Notes: generated by a model from the sequence alone, not told the origin. Shown: positions 1-20,562, counted from the stretch's first letter. The stretch is DNA of 64,000 nucleotides from Eutrigla gurnardus (GCA_963514095.1 OY741283.1:2941542-3005541), one strand, 5' to 3'. Translations and numbers: made by a program.

Positions 1-22
1 GCTTCCTCGGCCCGGCACGCTT

Positions 23-62
23 CTTTTGCATGAACCGTACCAGAGTACGGTTCATGCAAAAG
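23..62. repeat. Perfect 18-bp inverted repeat (hairpin)
   Basis: Two 18-bp arms at 23-40 and 45-62 are exact reverse complements, separated by the four bases caga. It lies about 0.75 kb beyond the last visible itga3 exon, inside an intron of that gene. No flanking element was recognised. Confidence 0.85.
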
Positions 63-806
63 CAACATGGACATGACGACCTGGAAGTATTCCACCTTCC
101 AACGAAGGTTCCTTGACTTTGAGACACACCGCTGGTCTGTTTGTTTACATTTTATTAGTCAGGCTAGATTCAAACAAACCTGGAAGGTGAAGAGTAGCAG
201 ACTGCCCACATCCTCTGTCTTCTTCATGGCTGATTCACCGATCACATGACCACTGAAGGAGACAGGGCCTAGAGGACTGATTCTGTGAGGGCACAATTGA
301 CCGATAAGAGATGTGAGTTCATCAGTTCAGAGGTCAACATTAAGGGTCTTGGCTGTGTCCCAGTCCCGCATCCGTCCTTCTGAGGTCCATCTAAAGACCA
401 AATGGGTCCTGAGGCTGAGACAAGTCTGTCCTGACTCAAAGGCCTTCTTTTCATGATTCTGAGGATCCAACTGATGGATCCTTCACGGCCCAACGTATCC
501 CGGCATTAATTGTGACAACTGGATTTTAATCAATATGCCTGAAATCGTCAGAACATAAATAAAAAGAATCAAATATCTGGCTCCGTTATTAATCAGATTA
601 CATTAGTAACCCACTTCTATGCTTTTTATGGTCAAACACATGGTTGCTAGGCAATGGGAGCGGTAAAGGTGACACAAACAGGAAGTCCTCTGTAACTGGA
701 CCACTTGGTTTGGCCTTCGTGGTCATCAAAGGACTCGTCCAACAAAGAAGGACAAGTCCTCTGAAGGATGGATGCTGAGTCGGGACACAGCTCCTGTCTT
801 ACTTAC

Positions 807-8844
<8,038 letters not shown>

Positions 8845-11800
8845 GGAGACACACACCTGGGAGGACAACAATAACATGTCAGTGTCAGACAGGTGGAACG
8901 AAGCAGCGACTGCACAGGTGATGAAGTCTGATGACAGGAGATGTCATCATTTGTTGTTGAGGAGACCCACAGGGCACCGTACTGGGTCCTCTGATTGTTT
9001 GATTAACACACGAGGGAGTCCTTCGACCACATTACAAGTACATAAGAAAATATTTGGATTATTATCTTTTAAAGGGGATGCATCGGTCTAAGTGTATTAA
9101 CTACAGTATAGTAGTACTATAGTAAATAATTGTACATGACTATTTCACTGCTCTACATTTAAAAGATTATGATTATTCAAATTCAAATCAAATGAGTTTA
9201 TTAAATATAAACCTGCATGTAATTAATGTAAATATATATAATTAATTAATTAATAATACATAAATATGAAAATATTAATTTGAATGTTATTTTTGGGCTA
9301 AAATTCACTGTTTGAACAGAAAGATTAATTTCTAACATTTGTCTCTTCAGATCGAAATAGCCTGTTTGTACATTAGCATGCTAATAATAATTATAATACT
9401 TTTTATTTGTATAGTGCTTTAAAAAAGGTACTCAAAGGCAGTTTACATGATAATAACAGAAAAATAAAACCGTAAAAAGTATAACAATAAACAAGTTAAA
9501 AAAATGAATTAGTTAATAAGTAAAACCACTGTATTCTTAATAAAAGGTACTTTTAGAGTATTCGTACACTTTGGTGTTGTACTTTTACTGCAGTGATGCA
9601 TGAGAAACACTGATTCTAATTAAACATCCAAATGCATGTATTTAACAAGGAATCAGGTCTGTGAAGGTTCTGGATCCTCCAGGTCCTGCTAATCCTTGAA
9701 AGCTCCTGAGACATTTCTCCTGTCATCAGAGAGGCTTCTTCAGTTCTAGAATCAGACCCCAGACCTGAAGAGCCTCTTGGATGACGGGAGGACGGAGGGA
9801 GAACCTGAACCAGGTCCAGGTGCTCCGGTAGATGTGACAGTTGAAGTGAAAGAGAAGAAGAAGAAACACAAACCTCCTGTTGTTGCTTCATCAAGATAAA
9901 TGTTGAGCTGCGTCCGTCCTCTTCGTCGTCTGACTGATCTGAGCGTGCTCAGATGCTCTTCTCTGCCTCTCTGTCTCCTCTCTCTCTCTCTCCCTCCTCT
10001 CCGTTTCTCTCTCTCTGCCTCTCTTTCTCTCTCTCATTCTCATTCTCCAGTCACCGTCGCTCACACTGAAATGAAATCATGTCTCTCTCCGCCACACACA
10101 CACACACACACTTCAGCTTCCTGTCTTCTCCTCCACATCGTCAGTAGAACAGGGGTCAAAGTGGGTCGTCTCACAGGAGGAACCAGGAGAGACCTGTAGA
10201 AACCACCTCAGTGTGAATGGGGAGAGACCAGGAGAGACCACCTCAGTGTGAATGGGGAGAGACCAAGAAAGACCACCTCAGTGTGAATGGGGGGAGACCA
10301 AGAGAAACCAATTCAGTGTGAATGGGGAGAGACCAAGAAAGACCACCTCAGTGTGAATGGGGGGAGAACTGGAGAGACCACCTCAGTGTGATAGTTTTGA
10401 TGACATATAATGTGGGCGACCCGCCACCAGGGGGCTGAAGGTAGAAGCCAGTAGTTGCTTGGCCTACATGAGCCCTGCTACCATTTCTAAACCGGTTCCT
10501 CTTTTGCCTGTAAATCTCTGGAAGAAAGCCTACGGTTCCTCAGTGAAGCAAGGGTGAGGAATCAAGCTTCTTGGGATGTTATCTTCCTGGGACGGCCGTC
10601 TGTCTTTCACCAGTCTCAAGCCTTACAAGTTGTACCTCGTTGTATAGGTGACTAATCAGGCTTTCCAACGATATAAAATACAATACCAATTTTGTTATTA
10701 TTAAACAGGAGGAATAATTAACCAAAATAACCTTTCCAAACTTTTTTGAGGAGTTTAGAGTTTATTATCCCAGAGGAAATGGAGGTGCAATAAAGGAATC
10801 AAATAACATTTTTATCTTCACCTAGTATATGGGACATCATAAAAGTCAAGATCCCATGATGCAACTGAATGTCTTCTAGTACTCTTTACTACGACTGTGA
10901 CTGTACATATGATGAACATACATGAAAATATAACATTTAGGACACAATTTATAAATATATCATCAGGCAGTGTCCAGAGACTTTTAGTTTAAAACACAAT
11001 TTATTTCCATGATCATGTTGCAATTAACATTAAAGCCCCTAAACACATTGTAATGAACACAGAGAATATTGATGAATATTCATACATGACCAAAGAGCTC
11101 CATGCTAAAAGTCTGAAACATGGAGAGATTAGAGTCGGGGGATTCCAATGATGACAGACTTAGAATGTCCACATAGAGCCAGATCCTGATCCTGGTCCTC
11201 ATGTACCAACAGTGTATAGAAAAGGTTCTGAATCAGGTCTTAGGAATCAGATGTAGAATGTGTGCGAGTACAAAGAAATCTGTATTCATCAAACATTCGC
11301 ACCGTGGTCGTACGCACACCAACACTGATAAATCCCACGTTTGAACGCACCATGCTCATGCAGAGTAAGTAAGAGTAGGAATGATGGTACATACTGCTGA
11401 TACATGAGAGTCCAGTGCCTCATGTATCAACCGTACCATCAGTCCTGTGTGGGATTTATCAACTTGTACTTAGGGACAAAGTGCTTTAACCTGCACCTAG
11501 TGGTAGAACAGGGCAACTGCAAGTAGAAAGAATCTCGACATCCACACACGTTCCGTATCTGATTAATAATGACTCAGTTTGTGTAGTTATGAACAGACAT
11601 GAGGCCTGATCAGTGACAACATCTGTAAGAGACACCTGTGACAGGTATTAATGTAACATGCTCATCTCCCATTACTGGAAGATTTAGTAAACAATGAGTT
11701 TTCATAGAGCTGATCTGTTTGGTGAGAGAACAGAGAGGCTTCTGGGTAGGAACCGTTTCCTCAGGTCTGAAGTCTAACTTTCTCCCAATCGTTGAGCTCC

Positions 11801-12695
11801 TTTATACTTTGGTTCCGCCCTCTGAGCTGTCAATGACAACAGAGCCAAGAGAGCTGTTGAGCTGAATGGTATTACGCCTGGAAAAATTGTTCCTTACAAG
11901 AACTGAGTTTGAGGTAGAAAGAGGATTTTAATGGCGAGGTGAGTTTTTCCACTTTCAGGAACATTCTGGAATGTTATTTTAAAGAAACAAAATCTAAAAA
12001 ATAAAGTGGTTCTGAGTCTGGATCTAAATTCAGACTGAAAGTTAAAAGAAGACGATCTGTCACCATTGTGGTGACGCACTTCATTTATCATTCATTTTGA
12101 TTGTAGTTTCATTGTCAAAGAAATGACAATGAATCCTTATAAATAAATACATTCCAACCAACCCCTTGATTATTAACATTTACAACAACAGAGTCCTAAT
12201 TTTGAGACCCAAAAAATCCTATTTAAGACAATTTAAGTACTTTCATTTTTACTTAAATGTCATTGTTTAAACCTGAAAGATAGATGATCTTTCATGCGGT
12301 GAAACAGACGTTAGATTCAGCTCTTAGCTTCTGGACAAACATTAGCATTAGCCAGGAATCGTTTATGTTCTATGGGCGTCGCCTTTTATCCTGCTGACAA
12401 TAAGTCGTGTACAGCGTCACACGATGCATTTAGGCACATCGCTGAAAGTCGTTAAACTGAGATTCATTGTAATGTGTATACATTGTAAGAAAAATAAACT
12501 TAGATAAAAAAAGTTGTTAAAAAATGGATCTAAAACGAATGTGGTGTCTGGAAGTCTGAAGAGTCTGGAAGGAGGGCGGAAGGGGTCCGGTCTTTAGTGG
12601 TTCAGAGAAGGACAGGTGTGCAGAGGCAGCTTCCTCAAACCTTTTCAGACCATCACTTTGTTGCCGTTCAGTCCAGTCCATCTCAGTCTGGACTC
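8845..12695. other. Intergenic, itga3 5' flank to glycosyltransferase 3' end
   Basis: No gene was recognised. The interval holds AT-rich DNA around 9.1-9.6 kb, a dispersed repeat at 9380-9500 (tatttgtatagtgctttaaa type), a CT-rich stretch near 9960-10050, a 35-bp minisatellite at 10187-10391, and a segment at about 11200-11480 with repeated gataaatccca and cgtacgcacac motifs that could be a degraded DNA transposon. Confidence 0.6.
10187..10391. repeat. 35-bp minisatellite, about 6 copies
   Basis: The motif cacctcagtgtgaatgggg recurs at 10204, 10239, 10274, 10309 (cacctca changed to caattca), 10344 and 10379, an exact 35-bp period. Confidence 0.95.
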
Positions 12696-15600
12696 TCAGT
12701 TGTTGGGTCGGATATTAGCGTAGTTCTTGACGACGCCAGAGAACCTGATGATGTGAACTTCAGGGTTTCTGGGTTTGAAGTCCTGCCACAGGTACTCAGG
12801 TGACAGCACCATACTGGGCTTGTTGATCCACATGTATCTGAACACAGAGGATTAGGAAGTCCGGTCATTAAAACATTCGACACGGGCCAACACCAGTTGA
12901 ATCTCCTCCTGCCTACCTGTTCAGGTGACTCTCCTCCTGCCAAGCGGCCTCAATGTCATCCTCAGCATCAGCCTTAAAGTTGGTGTGGCAGGTTTTGACG
13001 AGCAGGTGTACTTCCTGCAGGAGACCTCCAAACGCCCCCCCGCAGTAGTAGAAGTCTCCCTCCCCAGGAGCTATGTAGGCTCTGGACTTGGGTCTCCTCT
13101 CATAGGGGAACCTACTGCGGTCATCCATGTAGTAACCTGGACACACATGGAACATGCAGCACACGCTGATGGGACTCTGAGGGTTCATGTATCGGAGTGT
13201 TAGGGTGGAGTCTGGCGAGGAGCACTGTTACCGTCCACTGACCTGGATGAATCACTGCGACCAGTCCGCCCAGTGACTCCGCCCCCCAACGGTCATGGAA
13301 CTTAGAGTCCACGTCCAGACAGAAGATGTAGTCGGTGTGGTTACGAATCTCCTGGATCAGCGTCTGGACGAGCTCCATCCTTCGGGCGGAGATCTCCTGC
13401 CAACGATTGGAGCTGGGCACCGAACGCACCGTCACCTGGAAGAGGATCATGGGATACGGAACAGAGAGGTCCTTTAACTCCAACAGGTCGACAACTGAGA
13501 CTCAGATCAGGGTGAATGTCTCCTCACTGCCATCAGTTTACCTGTCTGCCGGCGGCCATCTTGACTTGGGGCACCTCACCTGGACGGTCGGTGAAGACGT
13601 ACATGTGTACCTTGAAACCAACAAAGAAGTGCTGCTCTGCCGTCTCCAGAAAGTTTTTCAGGAACATAATATACCTGTCCAGAGGGTCAGAGGGGTCACC
13701 TCCATATCAAAGGTCAAAGCACAGGTGCCGCATTGAGGACAGCGTGGAAATCACCGCACTGAGGTTTTATACTTACTTTCCAACAGCGAACACGGTGGCT
13801 GCGATGCTGATTTTCTTTGGTTTGTAAATGTTGTCAATCAGAACCGGGTTAAAGGATCCATCCCAGACCACCGGAGCCAACCAGGGCGTCACCGTCACCA
13901 CGTCGGTACGACTACCGGTAAAACACACTTGTTAAGTAACAAACGGGCTAGCTAACTAACTTACTAACAAAAAACTAGCACTAACTAACACATGGACTAG
14001 CTAACTAACTAGCTAAGTAACTAAGTAAGTAAGAATTAGCTAAGTAGTTAGTAGCACTCACCCATGGACGATGCTTGGCTGTTTGTACTGCAGACTAAAA
14101 CACAAACAGAACACAGAACAGCAGTCTGGAGGGATGATGTCATCATTACCGATGTTAGCTTCCTGTTATTTTAGTCACACTGTTAGCATTAGCATAAAAT
14201 CATATCAGCATCAGACCTTCAGTTAGTTTAACCGTCAGTTTACGTGTAAATAAAGAAATAAATTGTACTCACTGGTCAGGTGCCACCAGCCGGATGTTTT
14301 GACTCGCAGAGACGACATTAGCAGCCGGTTTACACACACAGCTGCTGCCACACACATCACACATCACACATCACACATCACACAAACACACCTCCTATCA
14401 GAACCAGGATGTCTCTGTCTTATTATTAGGAACACATTGTAGTTCTACAGTAACCCCTAAACCAACAATGTGTTCCTAATAATAAGACAGAGACATCACA
14501 CATCACACAAACACACCTCCTATCAGAACCAGGATGTCTCTGTCTTATTATTAGGAACACATTGTAGTGCTACAGTAACCCCTAAACCAACAATGTGTTC
14601 CTAATAATAAGACAGAGACATCACACATCACACAAACACACCTCCTATCAGAACCAGGATGTCTCTGTCTTATTATTAGGAACACATTGTTGGTTTAGGG
14701 ATTACTGTAGAACTACAAGCCACGTCTCATTTCTATATCCATCCATCGCTTATCCTGTATTCAGGGTTGCGGGGGGCTGGAAGGCAGGGTTCACCTGGAC
14801 AGATAACCAGTCTATCACAGGGCCGACATGTAGAGACAGACAGGTAACTGGTTTGGTGGAAGCTCTGCGGAGGCCTTGCTACATTCCCCCTCTCTCTGTA
14901 CAACACATGACCAGGCCCCTCACAGGTCACCAACGAGGTACAACACCTGGCCGGGCAATGGTAATTATGGTTTATCAGGTATTACAGGTGATTATAGATT
15001 ATGTGAACAGCTGATCCATCAATCCACATCCAGGGAAAAGAAAACAGGATACTGGGTTAGGGGCTGGTTACTGACCTGTTGTCTTGTCTGATGTCGTTCT
15101 GCTGCAAGGACACGCCGACTCTGTAACAGATGTTTGTCAGATGAATCAGTCAGTAAAGAGAAGTGGATGCCCCTCACAGGTCACCAATGAGGTACAACAC
15201 CTGGCAGGACCCTCACAGGTCACCAATGAGGTACAAAACCTGGCCGGACCCTCACAGGTCACCAATGAGGTACAAGACCTGGCAGGACCCTCAGAGGTCA
15301 TCAACGAGGTACAAGACCTGGCAGGACCCTCACAGGTCACCAACGAGGTACAAGACCTGGCAGGACCCTCACAGGTCACCAATGAGGTACAATACCTGGC
15401 AGGACCCTCAGAGGTCATCAATGAGGTACAATACCTGGCAGGACCCTCAGAGGTCACCAATGAGGTACAAGACCTGGCAGGACCCTCAGAGGTCATCAAT
15501 GAGGTACAACAACTGGCAGGCCCCTCACAGCTCACCAAGAGGTTCAACCCAGGCAGTGGTAATTATGGTTTATCAGGTATTACGGGTGATTATAAAAAAA

Positions 15601-17082
15601 GGTTGATTATAGATTATGTGAACAGCTGATCCATCATTCCACATCCAGGGAAAAGAAAACAGGATACTGGGTTAGGGGCTGGTTACTGACCTGTTGTCTT
15701 GTCTGATGTCGTTCTGCTGCAAGGACACGCCGACTCTGTAACAGATGTTTGTCAGATGAATCAGTCAGTAAAGAGAAGTGGATGTTGTTTTCTAAAATAT
15801 TCCTGTTTGGAAGTAGAAACATGTTATTACAGTGGAGCTTCGTGTTTCTGGTAGTAATATCAGTGCTGGAGTTAGGGGATGACCACTGGCATTGGGGGAT
15901 GACCGCTGGCATTGGGGGATGACTGCTGGCATTGGGGGACGACCGCTAGCATTGGGGGACGACCGCTGGCATTGGGGGACGACCGCTGGCATTGGGGGAC
16001 GACCGCTGGCATTGGGGGACGACTGCTGGCATTGGGGGACGACTGCTGGCATTGGGGGACGACTGCTGGCATTGGGGGACGACCGCTGGCATTGGGGACT
16101 ACCGCCAGCTGACGCATAACTTCCCAAAGCAGCGCTGCAGACAGACAGCTACAGCTCCGCCTCTCTCTAGCAGCCCTGCAGACAGACAGCTACAGGTCCG
16201 CCTCTCTCTAGCAGCCCTGCAGACAGACAGCTACAGGTCCGCCTCTCTCTAGCAGCCCTGCAGACAGACAGCTACAGCTCCGCCTCTCTCTAGCAGCCCT
16301 GCAGACAGACAGCTACAGGTCCGCCTCTCTCTAGCAGCGAACATGGTGAAGCGTCTTAAAAACACCTCTTCATGGAGAGTCAGGAAAGCTCCTGTTTCAA
16401 CAACACTGAATTATTAAACGGCTAATAAAAACCAGTAATGTAATGACGGAGCTAGGCAGCTAACGCTATCAGTCCTGCCTTACGTAAAGAGACGTTCATT
16501 TAACAGGAACACAATGACGTGTGTCTGAAAAGTCAACCAGCTTCCAGAGAACCAGTAGCAACCAGCTCTACCAGCTCTACCAGCATTATTAGACCAGCAA
16601 TGATAATATGGTGCCAAGTCACCAGAATCACAAAACATAAACAGGACTGGAGCTGAATACATATAACATAAATGATACATAAACACCCTACAGTTATGTT
16701 ACTGTGTTTTCTTTTTTGCACTACGTCAGACAACTGTTATTGATGTTGTTTGTATAATTCTAGTCTTTATTTAAAAAAAATCTACCTCTTCATTGTTATT
16801 AATTTTCTCCCGTGGTATCGGAAATGGTACTGAGTATTTTCCTGGGTATCGGCATCAATTTGCAAATTCTAGTATCGTGACAACCCTATAGGGGACGAGC
16901 CCTATATTAACAGGATGTGCCTTAGCTTTTCAAAATAAAAAGGTAACTCAACAGGGAATACAGATTATTCACAGTGTCATTGACAAACATCTGTTCTAGT
17001 TACAAATATGACATATGAGTGTGAGTTTTACCTGTCGGGGTGGGAGATGTAGAAGTACACAACTCTGTGATCAAATAGAAAG

Positions 17083-17153
<71 letters not shown>

Positions 17154-17634
17154 GAGTCAATGATCAGCTACTGGCTGATGTTCTCTGTGATTGGCTGATT
17201 GTTAGTGAAAGGCACCATGGTTGTTTGGGCCCCAAAGCTTCTAATACTTTTCACTTTTAATGAAGGTACCATTTAAGTTAAAGTTCTTTAATATGAAAAA
17301 ACCTGCAGCAGCAGTATTAGTACTTCTAAAATTAGTAGTACTTGTATACTTTCCCGAGCAGTAATATTAGTGATTATTGTATCTAAACACAGCTTGACTG
17401 TAGTACTAAGAGTAGTACTAGTAGCAGTAACACTAGTACTAGTACCAGTAGTAGTACCAGTACTAGTAGTACTAGTTATATCAGTAGTAGTAGTACTAGT
17501 AGTACCAGTAGTAACAGTAGTAGTACTACTACTACCAGTACAAGTAATAGTAGTAGTAATATTAGTACTCACCCCAGCACCAAAGTCGACAGCAGGATGA
17601 CAGTCACAGATTTACCGTTGATCAGTTGCATCAT
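12696..17634 (-). CDS. Family-6 glycosyltransferase (ABO/GBGT1-like)
   Basis: Golgi type II membrane enzyme predicted to add GalNAc or Gal in alpha-1,3 linkage. Nine coding exons join in phase to 340 residues: 17573-17634, 17032-17064, 14273-14344, 14062-14094, 13777-13911, 13542-13674, 13243-13435, 12917-13136, 12696-12837. The N-terminus has a short cytoplasmic tail and a signal anchor at about residues 9-27. The metal-binding DVD motif is at residues 197-199. Other hallmarks are VTPWLAPVVW, FLETAEQHFFVG, VYVFTD-like HMYVFTD, AYIAPGEGDFYY and WQEESHLNRY. The donor-choice segment reads YYCGGAFGG, closer to GalNAc-type enzymes (A transferase, Forssman synthase) than to the HAA of alpha-Gal synthases; this specificity is inference. 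The second intron (14345-17031) holds several minisatellites. The catalytic region is split by extra introns. Paralogue identity (gbgt1-like) is not decidable here. Confidence 0.92.
14398..14717. repeat. Tandem hairpin array, 125-bp period, last loop inverted
   Basis: Three copies at an exact 125-bp spacing. Copies 1 and 2 each hold perfect 33-bp inverted arms (14408-14440 with 14465-14497; 14533-14565 with 14590-14622) around a 24-bp loop. Copy 3 has its left arm at 14658-14690, but the following 27 bp is the loop in reverse-complement orientation with one mismatch, and the right arm is missing. Confidence 0.95.
14720..14860 (-). repeat. Dispersed repeat with fish-type tail
   Basis: Carries, in reverse orientation, the same sequence as the element tail at 21991-22075: ccatccatcgcttatcctg, a run of G, then cagtctatcacagggccgac and a gagacagacag segment. 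This is a common teleost dispersed repeat; its class was not assigned. Confidence 0.7.
14985..15781. repeat. Long direct repeat flanking a 39-bp minisatellite
   Basis: About 180 bp (14985-15168) recurs almost exactly at 15600-15781: gattatgtgaacagctgatc through the cacgccgactctgtaacag segment. Between them, 15165-15545 is about ten copies of a 39-bp unit (ctcacaggtcaccaatgagg then tacaa-acctggcaggac). A single precursor unit is at 14915-14955. Because 39 bp is 13 codons, long open frames appear on both strands but have no other coding sign. Confidence 0.93.
15870..16105. repeat. 20-bp minisatellite
   Basis: About eleven copies of gaccgctggcattgggggac with C/T and G/A variants, in the glycosyltransferase intron. 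Confidence 0.95.
16125..16338. repeat. 41-bp minisatellite, 5 copies
   Basis: The unit contains ctgcagacagacagctacag followed by gtccgcctctctctagcag, directly after the 20-bp array. Confidence 0.93.
17084..17152. repeat. (AATC)n microsatellite
   Basis: Clean tetranucleotide run of about 17 copies beside the 17032-17064 exon of the glycosyltransferase. Confidence 0.97.
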
Positions 17635-18742
17635 CTCAGTCTCAGTCAGACCAGGGCAGTGCTGATCCTTAATCCAGACTTGATCCACGTAAACCAGATC
17701 CAGCAGGCTGAACAGACGTCTCCTCTAGGAAGTAGTCAGTCTTTGTTAGTCCTGGTCCTGGTTCCGTTCAGCTCTGTGGTGAATCAGTAGGTTCAGACAG
17801 ATCTGGACTCCCACACTGCGAGGGACTCAGATAGACTCAGATAGACTCAGAGGGACAGGGTGTGGTGAAGAAAAGCCAGATAAGGAGCGTAGTGGTCCGT
17901 CGGCATGTTGACATAGTGATAAGGTGAAGAGTGATAGAGCCTTTTCAACATTTTCAGTGACACACACCTTGGCTGTTAATGAAAACAGAATATATGCCTG
18001 TAAATCATGTATTGTGGTATATATAAATAATTAAATAATAATAATAATATATATTGCTTCTTGTTGAACATGTAAATGTCAAATAAAGAATCTGATTTTA
18101 ACTGTGGACGGATATATTTTCACAATATTTCACTTCCTAAAAAGAAATCTGGTCTTCCAGTCACAAGAATTTGTGACAGATGAAGTTATTAAGTAGTATT
18201 ATTATGATTATGAATATTGTTCCTGATTTACAATTCGTTTTCTGAATTTGATTTTTTGTTATCTTTAATATGACGTCATATATGTGAACTTTCCTTGTTT
18301 ACTTTATTCACTGAAATCATGTTTATGTATTTAAAGTTCATTAATTTACGTTCTCTTCTGTTTAATGAGCAGAACTCCAGACCAGTTCTTTACAGGAACG
18401 AGGTAGGGCTCGTAGACCAGCATCCTGACTGAAACCCTGCTGGTAGACCAGCGTCGCCAGAAATACCTGGTAGACCATATATGCTGGCTAGCAAGAACCA
18501 GACCATTTGAAACCAGCGCCAGACCAACATGATCTTATAAACCCGCACTGAGGGTTTTCCAGCGGTTGCACATCAGAAAACGGAACCACGGAGTTTACTT
18601 CCGCGTTCAGACCCAAACCCAGACCAGACCGGAGCCAGACTCCAACTAGAGATCAACGCGGCACCTTCTCCGTAACATCACAAGGGACCCGGAAGTGGTC
18701 CCCGGAGGCAGAGAAACAACGCGCTAAAGATCAAAGACTCAC

Positions 18743-18790
18743 CGTGGACGCCGCTCGTGTCGCTCGCAGCGCGCGCTCTCTGCGCTCCCT
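18743..18790 (-). promoter_or_regulatory. Likely first non-coding exon and promoter of the glycosyltransferase
   Basis: The most GC-rich stretch near the gene (18590-18900) ends, on the minus strand, in a strong donor (CCACG followed by GTGAGTC, border at 18743). The coding first exon has an acceptor (CTTCCTAG, exon edge 17724) about 90 bases before its ATG, so a spliced 5' leader fits. The outer (right) boundary is a guess. Confidence 0.5.
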
Positions 18791-19001
18791 GCGCTCTGAA
18801 ACAGGAAGTGCAACAAAATACACAACAACACAACTTCCTGTTCAACGTACCGTCTGAGGCTCCTCCCCGCCCTAACCGCAGGTGTCACCTGACGTCACCA
18901 GGTGACGATACTAAACAGCGAGGCTGGATCTGGCCTGGACCTGGTCTAGTCCTGGCCTTGATCAAGGCTGGACCTGCTCTTGATCTGGTTTGAACTGGTT
19001 T

Positions 19002-19073
19002 ATTGAGAACATCCTGGTATAAACCAGGATGTTCTCAATTCTATATATATATATATAGAATTGAGAACATCCT

Positions 19074-19131
<58 letters not shown>
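19002..19131. repeat. Long perfect palindrome running into (TA)n
   Basis: Positions 19018-19081 form a perfect 64-bp palindrome centred on a TA run. Its left arm also pairs with 19002-19018, so the 17-bp module attgagaacatcctggt is present three times in alternating orientation (19002-19018, inverted 19023-19039, 19060-19076). A (TA)n run follows to 19131. Confidence 0.95.
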
Positions 19132-19134
<3 letters not shown>

Positions 19135-19680
19135 CGTAGCAATTTTCACAGTAAGAAAAGTTAGTAGCCTACTTGTAGCCTACTGCAGTACTGATGACTA
19201 TAATAACAGAGATCAGCTGCTGTTTGTCTCCTCCTACTGGCTGGTTGAACGCACTGCAAAAGACTGACCTCAGAGCACATAAATAACACAAACTGGCCCC
19301 GCATACAGGTAGCCTCTCTACCAAGGCTGGACTGGCCATCGGGCATATCGGGCATTTGCCCGAAGGGCCGATGGCGAATTTGGGCCGAGCCTTTTTTTGT
19401 TTTTAAATGGTACTAGTGTTAGTAATGGTATTAGTCATGATACCTATTCAGTGTTTCCCACACATTGAATGGACTTAACTAGCGGCTCTAATGATAGGCC
19501 TAAACAGGAGGGCAGCAGCGCTTATTATAAGGGGAAATCCTCGCGGCTGGTTTGGTTCATCAACGTTCTGTTTTCCCGCGTCGCCATGGCAAGGCGTCCC
19601 CCGCGCCACATTAGCTGCGCGAGTTTGACAGTGCGTGCGCGTATGTCAAAACCAAAACAGGTGAGGAATAGTCACCCACT

Positions 19681-19681
19681 T

Positions 19682-19741
<60 letters not shown>
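19681..19741. repeat. (AAT)n microsatellite
   Basis: About 20 copies of taa inside the transposon-like element. Confidence 0.95.
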
Positions 19742-20314
19742 GTCATAATAAACTAATAGTATAAAGCAGCCATCCCCAATTAGCGGCCCGCGGTCCAAAT
19801 CCGGCCCGCAAGAGCAAAGTGTCCGGCCCGTGCGGACCCAGTGACACTATTCAATAACCTGCCATAAGGTGAAAAAAAGAGTTCTGTAAAGTTGGAAATA
19901 TATTCACAGATTCGGGATCAATAAATCTGAAGTGAAACGTTTTCAAACACAAATGATGCCTCTTTCCCACCGTCATCATAGACTACGAGCTACAAGGACC
20001 AAAACCCAGATTTTTTACATAAATAAGCCGTCCTGTCTGGACGGAGAACATTGATCTCTATGTGCAGCCGGGCACAGTGCGCAGGGACCGTCTGCAAATT
20101 ACAAGACAAAAGCAAGACGCTGCAAACAAAAATCATTAACTCCACTGTTATACAATATCTTTTTCCTCTTGTGCACCACTTGCTGTAGTGCTGTTGTTTT
20201 TTGTTGTTGATCAAAATATTCTCCAGGGGCATTCAAATAAATAAATCGTTGATATTGGACTTATTTTCTTTCAAGTGTACATTTGTATCTGTCCCTCAAA
20301 CACAGGCTATGACT

Positions 20315-20515
20315 ACTACATTTACATTTACATTTACATTTAGGTCATTTAGCAGACGCTTTTGTCCAAAGCGACTTACAATAAGTACATTTGTCAAAAG
20401 AAGGAACCAAATCATTGCTGATAAAGTAAGAGCTAAAAATCGAACAAGTGTTAGGTCCTCATCTGAGTAAACTAGTACTTCAAGAGCAACAGTGCTACGA
20501 TCAGAGTGCTATAGG
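20315..20515 (+). repeat. Abundant teleost dispersed repeat fragment
   Basis: Begins with repeated tttaca and contains catttagcagacgcttttgt then ccaaagcgacttacaataag, a signature seen very widely in fish genomes. A downstream piece of what is probably the same family is at 28570-28800. Confidence 0.65.
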
Positions 20516-20524
20516 TAAGGGGTG

Positions 20525-20531
20525 TTTTTTT

Positions 20532-20562
<31 letters not shown>

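Noticed and set aside
11200..11480. Possible DNA transposon with cgtacgcac and gataaatccca motifs
   Set aside because: Repeated words are visible but no terminal inverted repeats or target duplication could be defined, so it is mentioned only within the intergenic entry.
15084..15629. Repetitive 181-codon plus-strand frame and opposite frames
   Set aside because: The 39-bp unit is a multiple of three, so open frames arise automatically. No splice sites, domain or conserved start was seen.
18757..18993. 78-codon plus-strand frame at the GC-rich region
   Set aside because: It lies over the probable promoter/leader of the glycosyltransferase and has no recognisable product.
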